A DNA stretch of 64,000 bases from Monarcha castaneiventris obscurior (taxonomy: Eukaryota; Chordata; Aves; Passeriformes; Monarchidae), in assembly GCA_026261815.1 (NCBI GenBank), contig JAMPIT010000848.1, forward strand, positions 2,170,001 to 2,234,000. Direction: 5' to 3'. The position numbers and the translations under genes were made by a program. Below, piece after piece: positions 12,279-22,875 of this stretch. Under the pieces are notes generated by a model, which ran no database searches, was not told where the DNA came from, and worked only from the letters and a program-made list of their open reading frames with translations. How positions within the stretch are numbered: position 1 is the first letter of the stretch; every line of letters begins with the position of its first letter.

Positions 12279-12360
12279 GAAAAAGTAGGATTCGAACCCA
12301 AAACCCCGGGAATTCAAACTGTGGTTTGACGTATGCACCAAGCCTCTGCGCCACCTGCCT
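12279..12360 (-). ncRNA. tRNA-like element with A and B boxes in the viral leader
   Basis: On the minus strand, TGGCGCAGAGG (12343-12353) matches a Pol III A box/D-arm and GGTTCGAATCC (12288-12298) matches the B box/T-arm exactly. The D-stem GCGC/GTGC pairs, and the T-loop is the canonical TTCGAAT. The total span is about 82 nt, and a CCCGGGG stretch sits where a long variable arm would be, as in type II (Leu/Ser-class) tRNAs. The acceptor stem (AGGCAGG with TTTTTCT) pairs only through several wobbles and one mismatch, the anticodon loop is irregular, and no isotype can be assigned. AAAAA at 12280-12284 gives a T5 run on the transcribed strand, a possible Pol III terminator. It is either a captured tRNA or tRNA-derived SINE head, or a tRNA-mimicking leader element. 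Confidence 0.45.
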
Positions 12361-12744
12361 GTGTGCCAAAGGGCGCTGGCTAGGCACTAGCTAGCAACGA
12401 ACCAACGGAGGGAAAATTAAATTCCCTGGAACTCACCCGAGTTCCCTGGCAAGCTCTCGCGAGCTGCCAAACAAGCAAAAGGAGGAAACACCAAATGAAA
12501 CCTCCCCGGACTCTTCCGAGTCCCTAAACAAACTGTAAGAGATCTCTAACGGAATTCTAACAGAATACCACCTTTATCCAGTTACTCACGTGCCTCTGTG
12601 CTAGGTCTGGAGAATTTCCTGGGCTCTTGGAGCTTCTCTTCTGCCTCCCGGACTGCAGCAACTGCCCCCCCCCCGGGTGCCGGCAGTGGGGGGGAGCTGA
12701 GCTGGACCTTCCCAAGTCCCAGAGGATTTTCGGAAGCCTCGTTG

Positions 12745-12762
12745 TCCCTTCTGGTGGTGCCA
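12745..12762 (-). other. Candidate primer-binding site
   Basis: Six bases inside the 5' LTR the minus strand reads TGGCACCACCAGAAGGGA. It begins with the TGG complementary to a tRNA CCA end. I could not match the remainder to a particular tRNA with confidence, and the 6-base spacer is longer than usual. Confidence 0.35.
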
Positions 12763-12768
12763 AAGAAC

Positions 12769-13208
12769 TGATGCCTTCTCCAGCCACCTAGAAACAGAGA
12801 CTAGACAAGAGTAAGGGAATAAAGATAGGTATTTATTTGAAGGGCCTTCAAGGTACACCCTGGGGGAGCCAGAGGCTGCTTCCATAAAAAATGGACCCCA
12901 AGATGGACCCCAGGTCACGAGTTCTTCACACCTTTATAGGTTTGGTTCATTTGCATACCACGGTTAATTCTCCAATTAAAGCCCCAGTTCAATGATGTAA
13001 TTCCCCTCAGCTTGCTCCCCCTTAGAGGCTTTGGTTTACACATTTTGGGCCTAGAAGAGCCTGGCTGTCCTTGAAGGCAAAGCCTGGAGAGGCTTTGTTA
13101 TGTCTATCTTGCATGAGAGAGCAGAAATTACAGGCTACAAGGAGCTTAGAGTTACACTCTAAGCAGCACAGAATTTGAAAAATACAAAAGTTAAAACCTA
13201 AGGCATCA
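12769..13208 (-). repeat. 5' LTR of the provirus
   Basis: 440 bp, with the same inverted ends as the 3' LTR. On the minus strand it carries an inverted CCAAT (AATTGG), a TATA-like CCTATAAAGG (12931-12940) and AATAAA (12832-12837), giving a U3-R-U5 layout with transcription towards lower coordinates. Confidence 0.95.
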
Positions 13209-13424
13209 ACTCCCTGCTGAGGTGTCCTGGTGGCTCACTCGCTGTGCTGGCAATAGAAATGTATATCCACCTGAAATATTATTATTATTTACCTTTTGTA
13301 CATATCCAGATAACTCCATTGCTGTGGTTTTCATCAGGTAAATTTGAGAGTGTTGTAGAAAACCTGGTTTTGAGGACAAGGGGTCCTCATGCTCAGCTGT
13401 TCCAACCTGTACCATTCCCAGCCT
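13209..13424. other. Host DNA flanking the provirus
   Basis: The stretch begins with the second copy of the target duplication (ACTC, 13209-13212). Nothing else is recognised before the CR1 fragment. Confidence 0.5.
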
Positions 13425-13525
13425 TTCACAGAATCATTCAGGTTGGAAAAGACCCCTAAGGTCATTGAGTCCAGCTGTTAACCCAGCACCACTGTGTTCA
13501 GCACTTACATGATTAAGACACATGG
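13425..13525 (-). repeat. CR1 LINE 3'-end fragment
   Basis: ttcacagaatcattcaggttgg followed by an agaccc...tcattgagtcca pattern is the reverse complement of the CR1 3' end, so the element lies on the minus strand. Only about 100 bp remain, and the copy is old and 5'-truncated. Confidence 0.75.
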
Positions 13526-16500
13526 AGATATTAAAGAAATCACCACTTAGTCAAAACATTTAATAAAAAGAAGGTGACAGGTATGCAAGGATCACACACA
13601 GGTTCTCAGAAGAAATACTTTTCCCACTTTCACTGCATGCCTACTGCATTGACTTTTCACAGACACACTGCTGCTGGATTTTTTTTTCATTGGCCTTGTC
13701 TCTCCTGTGCTTTTGAACTTCAGCTCTAATTTCTTACAGTGCTCTTTATGCCACTTCCCTGTCATTAATTGCCTCGCTCATGAGCCCTACATGAGTGTCA
13801 CTTTGTTGAGCTGCCAAGGTATGTAGGATATAATGCATCTCGCTTGTTTTCTTTTCCTACCCTCCTGGCCCCAAGCCAAGGAAACGCCATCACCTCATCA
13901 CCTGCAGCTCGCCATTCTAATATCTCTCATTTTAAATTAAATCTCACATTTTATTTCTCAGGCATGGCAAGAATTTTACAGCACTTACACTTTAAAGAGG
14001 TGGCTTTGACCAGGCTATAGGCAAAGACATGTCTCTCCAGATGTCCACGGGCTCTTTGCTTCCTTTCTGCTGCATTTGCATAGGTGGAAGAGCTGATTCC
14101 CTGTGGAATTTACAGAAGCAAACACTGGAATAGGAGAGATTGTATGGGACAGCTGACTGAGCTGGCTAACCTGACAGGTGCCCAGCTCCAGGGGTGACAA
14201 GAAAGTCACATTTGCTGTACAATTCCAGCATCTCTTCAGCATGATCTGACAAACACTATTTAAGAGAACTTTAGGATACTTTCTGTGATCTGAGGCTGGG
14301 GTGGGCAGATTTGGTGCCACAGGTCAGCATTTTTTCATATGCCAATGGCTGCTCTCTGGGCATTTTATCTTCCTGCTCCATAACACAAGGAAAATCTTTG
14401 CAGTGAACTGAAGAGCAGACTACTGGTGGCTGAGTTCTGCTCTTAAACTTTTAATGCAGAGATCCAGGACTGGGCTAGGCTGAACTTGGGTTTAGAAAGT
14501 TTTTCTGTACCATGCTGGGCAGATATATGTTTGGATTCTCTTCTTGTTTATGTATTTTTCTTGGCCCCTGCAACTGCGTCTGCATTGTGATTAAAAAGTA
14601 TTTAATTAACATACAAAAATAAAATTTAAAAGTGTAATAGTTATTGTGAAAATAAAACTGTACCAAACCACTCAGGCAAGCAGCACCCTGGGGAGCTGGT
14701 AAGCTTGGAAAAGCTGGAAAAATACAACTACAACTGTAACAACTTCTCTCAAGAGGGGTACAACCAGCCAGGAAAATAAAACCCACCATCTACTACAGCC
14801 AACAACCACCCTGAGGGCACCGAGGCAAGGCAAATAAAACACACATGCAAAGCTGAACAAGAAAAGTGCCTTTCCCATACTTGCTCCCAAGATTGGGAAA
14901 AGGCAACGGGGCTTTCCCTGGGATGGCAGCTTTGGGAGACGCAGAGGTGAAATTGTGACCCTTTGAGCTGCCAACTTGTGCCACTTGAACCCCAGGTGCT
15001 CTTCTCAGAGTTGTGTTATCCTTGGTTAAATGCCTTGGCATCAGGGGTTTTCTCAGTTTCTCTTCCTCAGTATGGTGCAGCTGCAGGATCAACGAGCACT
15101 GCTGCTGTGTCACCTCCCCTGCCAGCAGCAGAAGTGTCACGCCCCGAATCCTTGCAGTCTGCCAGAAAATCTCTGTCAGAGGGAGCAGCATCTGAGGGCA
15201 TTTATTGTCAGAGCTGTGTGACACTGGAAGGCAGCTTGAACAGTTGTGGTGTTGAATGCACACTGCCGATGGGCAGCAGCTCCCCCAGGTACCTGAGGGC
15301 AGCGTGGGGCACCCAGGTCAGGGCCCTGAGCTCCTGCAGACCCAGAGATCATGGCCCTTGCACACCAGCAGCTCTTCCCTCGCTGCATTCTTGTATTTTT
15401 ACTAACTTGATTTCCAAACAGTAAGTTCTTATCTTTCTGTCCTGGCAGTAGGTGGGATTAAAATGCTTGAACAGAATTAGCAAGTGAATATGAAAAACAG
15501 AGAAGGGCTTAGAGTGGGAAACCTGGGTCAGGGAGATGGGCTTTGCAATTAGTCCTTCATGCTGTGAGGCTGGGGACTGTCATTATCTCCCAAAGACCAC
15601 ATCTTATCTTGAGCCCTCTGAAAGCGCTTTCCTTCCTGGGCCTCCCTGTCCTGGATGTTTCTGTTGGCCAAAGGCTCCTGGCCATCCCAGGGGACCGAGG
15701 GACCTCCCAGGCACTGAGAGGGTGGATGATGCGAGGGGCTGCTCCAGGGATCTGAGCTGGCTGTGAGGGGCCCTGACTGGTGCTGCGCAGAGGGGAGTTG
15801 GTAGGATGCTCTGAATGTGGAGTGTGAGTCAGGGACTCCACTTAGGGGCAAAGAAAGATTTCAGAGCACTCTCTGCCCAAAAATGCTTCTGTCATATAAT
15901 TTCTTCTGGCCTTTTGCATTGCCTGAAGGCTCACTAATGCACCAATGCATCTTTCTTAACTGAGTGATTTAAACCTCTCTAAGGCCAGAATATATAAACT
16001 CTTCTAAATTGCTATAGCCACATTTTTACTCCCTTTAAAAAACAAGTGTAAATTCCTCATGGCCAGCCACTTTTTATGGATCCCTTCAGTGCTTTTGTGA
16101 ATTGCAAGGTCCTTGGGCCCTGGCCACGAATATCAGGTTTGCAGCAACTGAATTATTTTCATGATTAAAGACAGTAAAGGATTTACAGGCTTTTTTTTTT
16201 TTCCCCTAGAAATCTCTCCTGGTTGCATTTGTCCTGAGCTCTGTTGTATTTCACAGAAAATTAGATGGGAATTCGTGCCAAAGCAAAAGCTTAATTTCAA
16301 AACCGCAGTAGAATTGGGGATATAATGGCATATGATAAGGCTTTATTTTTTTTTCTTGTGGCTCTGGAAACAGAGTCACTGTCTTCTGTGTGCAGAAACT
16401 CACCTTAACATGAACAACGAGAAAATACTTCTACCAGGGGAATTACAATTAACGTGTTTTTCCCCTACAAAAAGGGGACATCACCTGTCTATGCCCAACC

Positions 16501-19500
16501 CTTTTCTCTCAAAAATGTGCATTACAAATTTTAATATTTTACTTTTTTTTTCCCCACAGCATTTGGACAGACCTTTTGCTGTTAGTTTATTTTACAAAAT
16601 TTTCTGCGGGGTTGTTATTGGAAGGCTCAAGGAAGCACCTGCATGATGGCTGAGTACAGAACAAGTAGGATGGGTGAATCAGCTGTGATGAAATAAGAAT
16701 CATCCTGGACTGCCGACCAAAACAAATCAGTTGTTTGATGTGACTAAACCACTTGGTGGTTAATGTCCCTGGCAGTATTTATTCCTGTAGCCTCAGGCAT
16801 TTCCTGGTGCTGGTCCAAGCTGAAGCCGCTGTACCAGGTGCTGGAAAGTTCATGTAGAAATAGCAAAGCCCTGTTGTCCCCTGGGGGATTGACATCACCC
16901 TACAGGGACTGAGCTGGTTCTGGAAAAGCATCCTTCAGACAGCATGGCATCCTTTCCAGACAGGTGCTACTTTTGGCCTCCCTACTCTGAGCTACCAGAG
17001 ACTGGAGATTTATGAGCCAGCTCCATGATATATAGCATTTGATCCTTGTCCTGATGGCTTGCAAGAACTTAGACCTTGGATTGTTTCTGATCCCTTGGCC
17101 TAGCAGTGCTGTGCTGGCACACCTCCAGGGCAGAATTTAGCAAGTCCTGCAGCTCAGGCCAGTATAACTTTTTTAACTACTGACAAATGTGATCTTCCTT
17201 TGCTCCTTACCCTTGATTTGCCTCCATTTATTTTCCTGTCACTGAAATCCCTCATTACTCCCAGTCCAAGCCGTTCACGAACCTTGCTGAATTTCTTCTT
17301 TTTTTTTTTTTCAGGCTGAAACTTCGGTCTGGCCTTATAATTACAGTATTATTAATGTATTTTTATCATTGTTAATTATTTTTACATGCTGAAATTGATT
17401 CAATATGCCTGGAGCTGCCATGCTGGAACATGCCTTGATTCTTTTCCAAGCTGGAGCCCTTGTGCACCAAACGTGGAGAGTTCCAATGGCTTTAAATCAC
17501 TATAAACCTCACTGAGTGATTTAAGTTATTGGAGTGTATTCAAGTTTTTATAAGCCCTCAAATGTGAACCCTGCTCGAATTCTGGGTATGTTCAGTGCAG
17601 TGGGATCTAAAATGGTTTGAGTGCTCGACATACTTTCTAAGCCCCTGGCTGGCTGGAGAATAATCAGGCCTGTTGGGCAGTGCATTGTGCAGTGACTTGG
17701 TATGATGGGAACCATCACATTTTAAAAATGCTTTTAATTCCTTTAAATTGAAACATTCCTGCTTCATTTAAGGGACTTTGGGTAGAGCTTTCTGTGTGGC
17801 TTGGAGGATCAGCAGTGCGATGAAGGGGGTTTCATCCTGGTGTTGATGGATTGACTCATGCACAAGGTCAGTCCCAAGGCAAGCCATCACTGGTCTCTGG
17901 TGACAGCCCATGGAGTTGTGATCTGTGCCAGGACCCCAGCTCTGGGGTGTGCAGAGGGCTGAACTCTTCTCTGATCTCCAGGTCAGGTCCTAAGTCTGGG
18001 TTAGTGGTGTCTGTCCTGATGCTGGTTTAGCGATGGCCACACACCAGAACAAGTGGTCCCTTGGGTATGTCCTCTGACCAGGAGGGCAGCAGGGAGAGGC
18101 ATCAGAGGCTAGCAGCTGGACATGCTGCAATTTTTCATCTCCTTTTCAGAAGGTCTCAGGTCAGGAAAAAGCTGTAAGAACACCGGTGAGAAGGTGGCTA
18201 TGCAGTGGAGGGAGGAGATCAATGAAGGTGTGAGACAGAGCAGGGCAGAAGGGCTCCCTCTCACCCTGACGTTCATGGGCACGGCCCAGCAGTACTTACA
18301 CACTGTGTTAAACCTGCTTGGGAACCTCTCAAGTGAAAATGCAAAATCTGAAAATTTAAAAAGGGCATTGGAGGAGCACTATAGCTGCAGAGCAACATGA
18401 TTCACAGCTCTGAGAAGCTGACTTTGAGCCTGGTGCATCGGAGACAGCAGAGAACCCAACGTCCTGCAAAATATTAACTCGTTTCAGATTTCATTTTTTT
18501 ATGGACAACTGCATAACATCTCCACTATAACTCCTTGCCCTTGCCATCAAGCAGCCAGCTCTTTTTATACTCACAAGTGCAGCTGCTGAACACATTGCTG
18601 TGGTTGGGAGTTTTGCCTTGATGAATTTTTTATTCTGTTTGATACCATTAGGTATGTGTGGGGGTGTTAACCTGTGCAGTACAACATTTAAGATTTGTAC
18701 CCATAAAGCTAATTCTTGCTGCTCCTGCTCAGTAAATAATGACAGCTGTGAGATCTGTGAGTGCTGAGCACCCAAGAATACTTTTTGTTATGTGCCTATA
18801 TGGATTAATTATTCTCAGTTGGTTAAAAAGTAGATTTTTAATCCTAATGGACTAAATTCTGCCCTGAATTACTACACCTGAAGTGACTTTAAATAAAACA
18901 GAGAAAACCTGAGTTTACACACCTATTAGTTAGGGCAGAGTTAGGCCCATCATACTGCTCAAATCTCATTTTAATAGTAAGAGAGAGTTTTATTAGTCGT
19001 CTTAATGACAGTGCAAACCCCAAACTACTGTTCATTCAAGGAACAGGTTCTTATATTTTAAACAACATTTAATTCTCCTTAAAACCTCTTTTATTAAAAA
19101 GTTTTAAGAATAATATTAAATACATAAACAGCCATGTTAATTAGATTATATAATGTACATTGGAACTATGACTTATTGCAGAGTTACTGACCATGAAAGC
19201 ACATTTTGATCATTCCAGGCTGTAATCCCCACTTAATCCATCCCCAGTCTGTCAATCAGTTGAATACAATCAGGATATTTATGATCACATCAGACCAGAG
19301 ATCTGGAAGAATTTAGCAACTTTGCAGAGCTGAATCCAGAAAAGGGAGGGGGGAAAATGTTTCCACTGGCAAAATGAACCATTGCCAGGAAAAACATTAT
19401 TGTTGACTTGGCCCACGTAATTGAATTTTCTACTCAGAAGTAACTTACAAACCAGCAACTAGGAGAAATTATCAATACTGGGAACTCTCATAATAACAAA

Positions 19501-22500
19501 GCAGAGGAGTTTTACCTGGCACAGCATTTTTTAAAATCATGTTTTTCTTTTTTCTTTTTTTAAAGTAGTGCTGTGGTTTTTTCCTCTCCTAATTTTCTGC
19601 CACCATGAAATAATTTAAATTGCTAGGGCAGCAGGGGAAAGCATCCCTTTCTCGGGCCCCTACCTCCTGACATCCACCTCAGCCCCTGCTCCAGTGATTG
19701 CAAGCACCTCCCAGCAAGAGCTGGGTCTCTCTGGACAGGGGAGACCTGAACACTGTTGGGGCACCTGATCCCCTGCCCAGCTTGGGGAAGGCTTCGGGGT
19801 TCAAGCTACTTTTAAACACCTGAATCATGTCCCAGTATTTCTGTAAGGGATGTGCAATTCAGCAGCAAAACACGTGGCTGCAGTGAGGGTGTCCTACGGG
19901 AATGTGACACCTCTTGCAAAGGAGGAGGTGCAGAGCTGTCATCTTCTGGGAGCTGCAATGGTTGTCTTGTGGGTTATTTCAATACCTCCTATCCTTGAAA
20001 ACATTCTCCATGAAAGAGATAAAGAAGCAGAAAGTGTTGGGAAGAAAGATGTATCAGAAGGGAGGGGACCACCACTGCTCCTCTTGAGGTGGGGGAAACT
20101 GAATGGAGCTCTTCGAAGGTGGGGGATAGGCACTCTCTCCACATTTCCATCAAACCCAGGATAATTCTCCTGTATCCATGGTCCTACCTGTCAGTGTCAG
20201 GTTGTAGTGAATAACTTCCCTTCTGGAGACCTTGTTCTCTCACTTTCAAACACAGAGAAAATACGAGGTAGGAGGTTGTGCTATCACCTTCCTTGCACCT
20301 GTTCACACCTGTACATGGGATGTGATTTCCATGTCTGTTTAGACAACAAAATTGGTATTTGTCTGCTCAAAGCCACATGTAAGAGCCTGGTCTGGCGATT
20401 TCTGCCCTAAGTAATAGGGCAGAATTATTAATTAAGCAATGTTACAGAGACTTTCACCCGCTGATGCACAGCCCTTGTGATCAAGCTCAACCAGTAAGTG
20501 ACTTTTTCCTCCCAAGCCTGAATGAATCCAAGCACGTTTCATACTTTGCCATTTGATTGTGATTTGGTCCTTTGCCTGGATGGCAAAGGGCTGGGTTCCA
20601 AAAAATGTTTCTTCCATGAGCTTCAGTGACTGGAGCTCTGCTGAGCTTGGATAGGCAATCCTGTGATGAACTTTCCAAGTTCCAGTTGGCTTTTTAACAA
20701 ACTCCCCCTCATTAAGCTCAGAAGGCCATCAGAGATCGTGCTCAAAGGATGAGCTTGCTGGGCTTTTGATCTTGCCTCCTCCAAGGTGTATTTTTCTCAG
20801 TTGCTACTTTATCACTTCTGACTTAGAACTCTCTTAATAATACTCTCTATGAGAAACAGACAAATATTTCTTAGGGGAAGGATTTGGTTATTGAAGAGAG
20901 AAGTGAAAAATAGAAAACAGCAGGATAATCACTATTCCATTAGGCTTTGCCAGGATCCTTCTGATAGAGGTTCAGTCAACACCCTTTCCCTCCTCTAATA
21001 GCAAAAAAGTCCTTGGAATGGAGCATTGTCAGGGGATTAGTCTTCTGCTTGTAAAAGAAATGCTTTAGCAGTTCATTAGCAGCATGATGCCATTATCTTG
21101 TTGACAGTGCTCTGTGTCATTGATATTGTCTCTGATGCAGCTTCTGTTCAGACACAATTTGTTTTCATTACGCTTTCATCTAAGCTCTCCCTTCTGCAGG
21201 ACATCTGCCTTCATTTTCCTACAGGTACCAGAGCATCCCTCAATAACTGTGTGAACAAAAGTTGCAATGAGGGTGTTTGATATTAAATGAGCATTAGGAA
21301 GAAATGAGGGAACCAACAGCTGAGGAGTCTTTGCTGCCTGTGGCATGACATGGCTCCTTGCTTGAGAACTTGAAATATGTCAGTTATAGTTTGTTTCTAT
21401 CAGAGTAATGTGGTAGTTGTATATATGCCACTTTCCCAAGAATGTAAATGCTTCGTTAGTTCTGTCCCTGTCCTGAAAAATCTAATATGGCACAAATAAA
21501 GTGCGGTAAATGGCTTCATGGAAAGCAGATGTGAGTGGAAGCCTAGACTCCTACCAAGGCTTTAGGGGACTTCAAAGCCTGAAAGAAAAAGCTGAACAAA
21601 ATATTTGACTGTGCCTATTTTTCACTGTTCTTGATGAAAGAGCAAAAGTGAGGAAAAAAAAAGAAAATCGGGCTCCTTGTTTTCATTTTCTGCTAGCCTA
21701 GGGCAAAGCTTTTAGAAGGAATAAATTACAAGCAAACAGGGAGAGAGACTGAATGGAGCAACTGCTGAACAAAGGGCATTCTTGGAAGGGTCTAGTTTTA
21801 GAGAACCTAGAAATTGTCAGCTCAGTTATCAGGAGGCAGTCTCCCTCCCCTCTTGCGAGCCGGCTGCTTTTGAGCGTTGCCGCGGCTCCCCAGGAGCTCC
21901 CTGCCTGCAAATGCTGTCCCTGCATGGCCACGGGAAGCACTTGGAAAGTGTCCTCGGCAGGCGTGTCTGGTAGGACAGCCAAACGCAGAGTGCTTTGGAA
22001 ATCTGGCAGCGGATTTGAATGCAACATAAATGATTGCAACCTTTAAAGTTGTTTTGCAAAACAAGCTATTTGGGCTGTACTTGGAAGTGATGTAGAATAT
22101 AGAGGATGGTATTCAAGAGGCTAAAACATGCCAGCTCTGAAAACTAGAATAATTTATTCCTGGTTTTTTGGGTATCATGTACTACATAAGGATTAAAAAA
22201 AAAGGCCATGCACAGAACAATCACATTTTTTTTTCTTCCTCAGATACTGTGGGGGGGTAAAGGCTGTGACTTAACAAAAGTTGGTCAAAGAAAAGAGGAG
22301 TAATGTAAGAAACTGAGCCATGTTGCTTGTGGCAGTTTTATGAAATGATGCTTCATCTGTTTAAAATCTCTTCCATCCCTATTTCCTTCCAAACTGCACT
22401 CTAGGCCCCATCCCTAGCGAAGGTTTGGCTGGCAGAGTCTTGTTGGTGGCTTCGACTGTCTCTTTCACCACTGAGTACCTCTGTTGTAGGTGCAATTTAT

Positions 22501-22605
22501 GGTCCTGGGCTCTCGATTTTCCTCACTCCATGTGAGAGCAACCTGCAGGAGAATCTTTATCTACATGGCCAATGAGGTATGTTTCCTACACAGGCAGATA
22601 GCGCT
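13526..22605. other. Intergenic, no gene recognised
   Basis: No protein-like frame. Local features are a T-run near 16190, T/C-rich tracts near 16540 and 17300, and AT-rich, repeat-free stretches at 13600-13990, 18780-19290 and 20990-21280 whose texture would suit conserved non-coding elements. The last point is an impression, not a measurement. Confidence 0.4.
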
Positions 22606-22875
22606 AGGATAAGGGGGAACAGTTTTAACCTGAAAGATGGAAGATTTAGATTAGATATAAGGGAGAAATTCTTCCCTGTGAGGGTGGGGAGGCCCTGGCA
22701 CGGGGTGCCCAGAGAAGCTGTGGCTGCCTCATCCCTGGAAGTGTTCAAGGCCAGATTGGATGGGGGTCTGAGAAACCTGGGATAGTGGAAGGTGTCCCTT
22801 CCCATGGCAGGGGATTGGTATGAGATGAGCTTTAAGGCCCATTCCACCCCAGATAATTCTGTGATTCCATGATTT
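22606..22875 (+). repeat. CR1 LINE 3' end
   Basis: About 270 bp with the CR1 3' signature in order: gattagatataagg, gaaattcttccctgtgagggtgg, tggcacggggtgcccagagaagctgtggctgcc, a tgttcaaggccagattggatgg block, and a terminal attctgtgattccatga. Plus strand, 5'-truncated. Confidence 0.92.

Larger units (their letters stand above)
12199..12768 (-). other. Proviral leader (untranslated)
   Basis: About 570 bp between the 5' LTR and the gag ATG. In viral order it holds a candidate primer-binding site, a GC-rich stretch, and the tRNA-like element described separately. Packaging signals would be expected here but cannot be read from sequence alone. Confidence 0.7.
6963..13208 (-). mobile_element. Endogenous retrovirus, gammaretrovirus-like, internally deleted
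   Basis: The provirus lies on the minus strand. Its 441-bp and 440-bp LTRs both begin TGATGCCT and end AGGCATCA, and the host word ACTC repeats on both sides (6959-6962 and 13209-13212), a 4-bp target duplication. Order in the viral sense: 5' LTR, possible primer site, leader, gag matrix and proline-rich region, partial protease, reverse transcriptase, RNase H, integrase, possible env anchor remnant, polypurine tract, 3' LTR. Capsid, nucleocapsid, the protease active site and nearly all of env are missing. The two LTRs differ at about 8 positions plus one 1-base indel, roughly 2 percent, which suggests a fairly recent insertion. The 4-bp duplication, YVDD motif and GPF-type integrase C-terminus point to a class I (gamma-like) element. 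The copy cannot be autonomous. Confidence 0.96.
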
